NCBI GenBank assembly: GCA_935421135.1
Contig: OW285189.1
Location: 8,949,072 to 9,013,071, forward strand
Reading direction: 5' to 3'
Source: Bugulina stolonifera
Taxonomy: Eukaryota; Bryozoa; Gymnolaemata; Cheilostomatida; Bugulidae
DNA length: 64,000 nucleotides
This document shows, piece after piece, positions 59,501-64,000 of this stretch. A program made the position numbers and the translations under genes. Numbering within the stretch: position 1 is the first letter of the stretch; each line of letters starts with the position of its first letter. A model generated the notes under the pieces. The model was not told the DNA's origin, ran no database searches, and worked only from the letters and a program-made list of their open reading frames with translations.

Positions 59501-61239
59501 TTCTCCGAACAAATCTCCTGCCACGTCAGCAATCTTTGCTATGTAGTGGACGAATTGACGAATGCACTTCGTTCCATCCTTGCTGTCGACACTCCTCACA
59601 AAGCACTTGGCCTGCTCAAACCCCGGGACGTTAGAACATACAGATATGCTCAGTAACTCGTGTCTTGCACTAAAAGTCATTGTGGAGGTGTTAGTTTGTA
59701 GGTTGTCTTTTGGCATGAAGCATTCAATATCATAGGTGATATAGTAGGGGTAGTATAAGAGGTCGGGGTTCACCACCTCTATTCCCGCCACTCGCTTGAG
59801 TTTTGTGAATATGGTTGGCGGAGGTCCAAACGTTCCACCAGGGAAAACAAACACCGATGCTTCCTCTGGCGAGCACTTATGTCGCCGTAGGCTGGACAAA
59901 CGTGTGAAAGCGCCATCGCACAACTTGCAGGTGAAACATCTGGCAAACAAATCAACATTCTTTATCCAGCTGAAGTGGTTTTCGTACATGTTGACAAAGA
60001 GTTTACGGGCTTTGTTTCGTGCCCCAGATGACCAAACTATCGGAGCTACCCCCTCATCAGTTAGGCAGAAGACTATTATAGATATGTCAAAATGATCTTC
60101 CAAGGCCAGCAGATCACTCGCGCCCACCCCGGGAAAGTCTGACAAAGTTGATGAGGGTGGGGAAGAAGATCTAGATTGTCTCATGTATTGTTTAAACAAG
60201 CGATGTGTTGTGGTCTGAGAGGGGCGATGACAGCAACATCCCTTCTTTGGGTCGCAGTTACAGTCATACATCATGGCCAAACATCTAAAGAAACACAATT
60301 TGTCTGGGTAGGGACGGGCACCTCCTCTGGACCAAAAGTCTACATCTAGTGCTATCACATGTCGGTTGTTAAGTATGTAGTCTGGGAGTTTGCTCACTAC
60401 ACCACCCACCTTGCCAATCTCTAGGAGTTTATAGATGTAGAATGTCAAATTTGCAATGTGACGTAAAACCCAAGCGGTGTTCGGTCTCCTTTGTGCTGAC
60501 CTCTCTCTCAAGTCGAGCTCCTGCACAGATTCGCAAAACTCTCTCATCTCATTCTCTGCTCTGATCAGTCTTGGCTTGGGGAAGAACGCGGCATTGTTGC
60601 TTGATGAGTGAAAGTAGCGCAACTCTCCACTGGTCTTATGCTCGAGGATGACTCCAGCGCTACAGTTAATCTTCACAGTACAAGGTACTCTCTTCCACAT
60701 CGCTCTCAATTTAGTCCACACCTCTTCATCTCCTTCATCTTCACATTCCCCTCTCCACACTCGAACGTTGAGAATGTCTTCTACAGGACGAGAGTGTATT
60801 GTGGACCTGATCGAGCTCCAATAGCGGGCTAGTAGCACCCCCATCTCATCCCCCTCTTCAGCTGTTGGAGGTTTGGACCAGAAAACATCATCAAACTTCT
60901 CTGCATCCCCCTCATCTTTTTCCGCCTTGGCCTCGCTATGAAATCGTCTCATGTGATGACCTAGCTTTCTCCTCCCATCAAAACATCCGCCACAAACCGG
61001 GCACTTGTGTGGGTGAGCCTGTGCATGCATTCTCTTCGTGTGCCTGTCTAGAGAAAACGCTGTTTTGAGAACCAGACCGCATAGTTGACAAGTGTGCTCG
61101 GCCTGACGAGAGCTCTCCCCCCCTATAAAAATACAAAATAGTAGGGTGTAAGTTATTCTTTTACCTCATACTACTATTAGCAATCCACAATTGTTACCAA
61201 CTACCTCATTTAGCACTAACCTTTTTTACTTGTTGACAT
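56562..61239 (-). CDS. Family B DNA polymerase with N-terminal C2H2 fingers, Polinton/virus-like
   Basis: Exons 61239-61221 (MSTSKK), 61122-57440, 57338-57247 and 57129-56562 join in frame to 1,453 residues. C2H2 fingers lie at 18-39 (CQLC...H-x4-H) and 47-68 (CPVC...H-x4-H), with a third, partial one near 405-422. The 3'-5' exonuclease has YITYDIECF (about 467-475), VVGFNSQKYDLN (603-614) and YNNLD (739-743). The polymerase has motif A near 872 (GVDANALYLYC), motif B KLVGNSAYGK (1177-1186) and motif C DTDS (1278-1281), and ends YFYGKRKV...GVSTSPIEC. An insert with FHGCYWHGHEC (957-967) and QCEWE resembles Vsr-type endonucleases. All catalytic residues are present. Intron 2 starts with GC (AAG|gcaagt). 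It is divergent to the plus-strand gene at 62,490. Confidence 0.88.
57157..57176. repeat. Poly-G tract of 20 bases in a polymerase intron
   Basis: Uninterrupted G run on the plus strand inside the last polymerase intron (57,130-57,246), so poly-C in the transcript and possibly part of its pyrimidine tract. Confidence 0.9.
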
Positions 61240-61475
61240 CTCTGATCAGGTGCTGACTAGTAGGTAAGTGTCTCTGTTTAGTCTCCCTATAAAAAATATA
61301 TAGTAGTAGGGTGTAAGTTAATTTTTTTTGTTTTTGGCTCAATAGCGTTATATACAATAGACACTTCACAATTGCTGCCGATTACCCTATTTAGCACTAA
61401 CCTTATGTTGTACTTGTTGACATCTCTGATCAGGTGCTGACTAGTAGGTAGCTGTCTCTGTTTACTCTCACTCTG
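61119..61475. repeat. Tandem duplication of the polymerase first exon and intron
   Basis: Copy A (61,119-61,286) contains the true first exon and intron. Copy B (61,284-61,475) repeats ctccctataaaa, tagggtgtaagtta, tttagcactaacc, cttgttgacatctctgatca and ctgactagtaggta. In copy B the equivalent ATG (61,423-61,421) is followed by STSTT and a stop, so it cannot start the polymerase. Confidence 0.85.
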
Positions 61476-61522
61476 TTGACTAGAGGCTGATTGTTCATAC
61501 TGCTAGAGTGAGAAACTCATAC

Positions 61523-61530
61523 CTTAAATA
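61523..61530 (-). promoter_or_regulatory. Possible TATA-like element for the polymerase gene
   Basis: TATTTAAG on the minus strand, between the inverted satellite and the polymerase ATG 284 bp downstream. A weak match, proposed mainly because the plus-strand gene has a clear TATA box in the mirror position. Confidence 0.25.
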
Positions 61531-61582
61531 GTAGTATTCAGTGGGCGGAGTCTAACCATTTCCCCACCCTTGGCAATACCAC

Positions 61583-62362
61583 CCCGATGTGAATCCGAAC
61601 CCTCCCGATGTGATTCCGAAGCTTCCCGATGCATCCCGATGTGATTCCGAAGCTTCCCGATGCATCCCGATGTGAATCCGAAGCTTCCCGATGCATCCCG
61701 ATGTGATTCCGAAGCCTCCCGATGCATCCCGATGTGATTCCGAAGCTTCCCGATGCATCCCGATGTGAATCCGAAGCTTCCCGATGCATCCCGATGTGAT
61801 TCCGAAGCTTCCCGATGCATCCCGATGTGAATCCGAAGCTTCCCGATGCATCCCGATGCATCCCGATGTGATTCCGAAGCCTCCCGATGCATCCCGATGC
61901 ACCCCGATGTGAATTGACACATCGGGACACATCGGGATGCATCGGGAAGCTTCGGAATCACATCGGGATGCATCGGGAAGCTTCGGAATCACATCGGGAT
62001 GCATCGGGAAGCTTCGGATTCACATCGGGATGCATCGGGAAGCTTCGGAATCACATCGGGATGCATCGGGAAGCTTCGGAATCACATCGGGATGCATCGG
62101 GAAGCTTCGGAATCACATCGGGATGCATCGGGAAGCTTCGGATTCACATCGGGATGCATCGGGAAGCTTCGGAATCACATCGGGATGCATCGGGAAGCTT
62201 CGGATTCACATCGGGATGCATCGGGAAGCTTCGGAATCACATCGGGATGCATCGGGAAGCTTCGGATTCACATCGGGATGCATCGGGAGGCTTCGGATTC
62301 ACATCGGGATGCATCGGGAGGCTTCGGATTCACATCGGGGTGCATCGGGACACATTGGGATT
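61583..62362. repeat. 31-bp satellite arranged as a giant inverted repeat
   Basis: Left arm 61,583 to about 61,916 repeats cccgatgcatcccgatgtga plus ttccgaagctt (31 bp) about 10 times. The right arm, about 61,919-62,362, is the same unit in reverse orientation, about 13 times. The arms meet at gtgaattgacac. Most variation is t/a in gattcc/gaatcc and c/t in gaagcc/gaagct. As 31 is not divisible by three and the unit has no stops, all three frames on each strand stay open, which creates false 130-170-codon ORFs. It occupies the whole spacer between the two divergent genes. Confidence 0.97.
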
Positions 62363-62400
62363 GGATAATAAAAAGGGAGGAGTCAAGAAATGAGCAGATG

Positions 62401-62407
62401 TATAAAG
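62401..62407 (+). promoter_or_regulatory. TATA box of the divergent plus-strand gene
   Basis: TATAAAG 83 bp before the ATG at 62,490 and about 40 bp beyond the satellite. The downstream sequence cacagtctcagcattcaaag could hold the start site about 30 bp away. Confidence 0.6.
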
Positions 62408-62489
62408 GGAGAGTGGGATCACAGTCTCAGCATTCAAAGTTCAGCACATCACTACTGTACAGGAACACTACTACAATAGTACATTATCA

Positions 62490-63807
62490 ATGGATACTGA
62501 CAACATAGTCCAGAACCAAGAAGAGTTATTTGCGGGCTTAACGGACTCACAAATGGATGGAATTATTGAAGAAGAAGAGTGCAGTCAGAAGAGGAAAGAA
62601 GAGGTGGATGCGTTAAAAGAGGCACGGAAGAAGGGGAAAATAATAGGAGTGGGGAGTCTTGCCCGAAAGGATCTTTCTAACATGGCGGACTCTCCGTCCT
62701 CCCCGGAGCGGGCCTCGGATAGGGGCGAGACCACAACAACCAAGAAGAGGAAGAACCCAAAAGGAGATGAAATCTGTGCTAAGAAAAAAAAGAAACCCCA
62801 GGCGATTGTAATATCAGATGATGATGATGATGATGGCCACGGAGCCGATACGGCTACGGAAGAAATGGATGGTGGTGAGACGACGAAGGGAAAAAAAGCT
62901 ACCAAGTCCCCTTGCAAGGGGAAGAAAAAGAGCGGGGGACTAAGCCTGGAGAAAGCTCGTGCAGTGGCGGCAACCCTAATGTAAGTAGCCCTATTCGTAT
63001 ATCTATAAATTACCGTACTATCTTTCTCCCGTTTAACCACTTTGTCGGATCTATATACACCACTTTCATTATTGTAGGAGCATGGGAGCGGAGAAGAGGA
63101 GCTCTCTGCAGACGACGGTGAAGCTGTCGGAGCTAGAGCCAGGAACTGTGCTAGAAGTGAGTGGAGGTTCGGTGGTTGAAACGGCATTCGGAAAAGCATT
63201 CTTAGCCAGGGCAAGCTATGTGGATGACAAGGGGATGAGACATTGCATCAGCTTTCACACCAACATTCGTCACGCCATGCCCAAGCTAGCGGATGTCAAA
63301 GAAGAGGAGCTAAAGGACCTTACCCTTCCACCTAGGATCATGGTGTACTTGGGACAGCAGGAGACCGCTAAAGGACAAAACACATTCAACCGTATCGAGA
63401 GCGTGTGCTCCCTGCCAGGAGCAGCCATGAAAAAGCTGGCCGGTGACTTGAGAAAGAAGACCTTGGTCCAGTTGGAAGATTTTTTTCGAGTGCAAACGCT
63501 ATCTTCCTTCCCCGTTGGTTCTGTGCTGGTGGTGACCGCGCTCCGACCCACATACGTCCCAAGATGCGGTGATGGTGATAATGCGAGCAACTCCATTGCC
63601 ACCTACGAGTGCCGGATTGGAAACGAAGAAAAAAAGGGAGAAGTCTTCCTTCCGGGACGTCTGGCAGTTTCGATGAAAGAGCTCCTCCCCTCCGTGATGG
63701 TGTACAAGGGACAGAAGACTTCCAAGAGCGGGAGAACATTCTACGATTGTGCCATTCTAGACTCCATCCTCGGCGAGCGTCTCCTCCCCGCCACTGCACA
63801 GTTTTGA
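62490..63807 (+). CDS. Nuclear-looking protein with a duplicated C-terminal domain, possible ssDNA-binding replication partner
   Basis: Exons 62490-62980 and 63078-63807 join (AT|gtaagt, ttgtag|G) to give 406 residues. Residues 1-163 are charged and probably disordered, with nuclear-localisation-like KKRK and KKKKKP and an acidic DDDDDD run. Residues 183-273 and 303-394 are diverged copies of one domain. Each opens with PGTVLEV or VGSVLVV and ends with MVYLGQ-x5-KGQNTF or MVYKGQ-x3-KSGRTF. The strand-rich pattern and length suggest an OB-like fold, but I recognise no family. Position opposite a DNA polymerase, sharing the satellite spacer, makes a single-strand DNA-binding or processivity role plausible; that is inference. 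No lesions seen. Confidence 0.75.
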
Positions 63808-63847
63808 GGCAAAAACTTTTGTCATTCACACTCATTCGTGTCTACTT

Positions 63848-64000
63848 ATCAATTGATTTTATATTATTACTCTCAAACTCGTGTATCGTTAGCCTTACTC
63901 ATATTTTTCATAGTCGTATATCGGTTTTTATCGATTGATTTTATATTATTACTCTCAAACGTATTGAAAATTAAAACAAACTCGTGTATCATTACCCTTA
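63848..64000. repeat. Direct repeat downstream of the duplicated-domain gene
   Basis: attgattttatattattact followed by ctcaaac occurs at 63,852 and again at 63,934. aactcgtgtatcgttagcctta at 63,876 and a near copy at the window edge form a second repeated word in the same order. The unit is about 82-100 bp, and the window ends inside it. Confidence 0.75.

Noticed and set aside
61524..62508. Long overlapping ORFs on both strands (MHREASESHRDASG-type repeats)
   Set aside because: They are translations of the 31-bp satellite, open in all frames because the unit lacks stops; no start context, splice support or conserved domain.

Overview
The window reads as AT-rich nuclear DNA of an invertebrate animal. 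The genes have many short GT-AG introns, intergenic DNA is dense in minisatellites, and there are several classes of eukaryotic transposon. A sponge is my best guess, from the intron style, the Hint (hog) gene without a hedge domain nearby, and the abundance of the palindrome ACATGTACATGT. I hold this loosely; no ribosomal or mitochondrial marker is present to confirm it.

Layout: 1-4.9 kb is non-coding. 4.9-6.1 kb (minus strand) holds a two-exon, 61-residue IQ-motif protein of the PCP4/PEP-19 type. 9.9-17.9 kb (minus) is a complete 13-exon gene for formimidoyltransferase-cyclodeaminase (542 residues). Two of its introns carry minisatellites placed at the 5' splice site, and one array is a tenfold copy of the splice site itself. 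18.5-20.3 kb (minus) is the 3' part of a secreted Hint/hog autoprocessing protein. Just upstream lies a 9.9-kb hAT transposon (20,589-30,520) with a perfect 8-bp target duplication, a gutted transposase and two decayed YqaJ-like copies. 31.0-31.9 kb (minus) has a signal-peptide exon and an EGF exon that may be the 5' end of the Hint gene or a separate gene. 34.4-35.3 kb is a MITE-like element whose core is a 12-bp array built from its own terminus. 36.9-42.9 kb (minus) is a seven-exon secreted protein of unknown function, with a decayed duplicate of its first exon upstream and two LTR-like repeats. 46.2-53.9 kb (plus) is a ten-exon membrane-anchored coiled-coil protein with five regularly spaced TQT-like motifs. 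Its third intron holds a 4.9-kb LTR retrotransposon in antisense, young by its LTRs but with broken reading frames.

55-64 kb is compositionally different: GC-rich at 55.1-56.3 kb and gene-dense after that. It looks like a virus-like or Polinton-like integrated element. A 1,453-residue family B DNA polymerase with N-terminal C2H2 fingers (minus) and a 406-residue nuclear-looking protein with a duplicated C-terminal domain (plus) are transcribed divergently. Between them is about 780 bp of a 31-bp satellite arranged as a giant inverted repeat. I regard this head-to-head module as the best candidate for an undescribed system: a replicase, a possible single-strand DNA-binding partner, and a palindromic region that could act as origin and bidirectional promoter.
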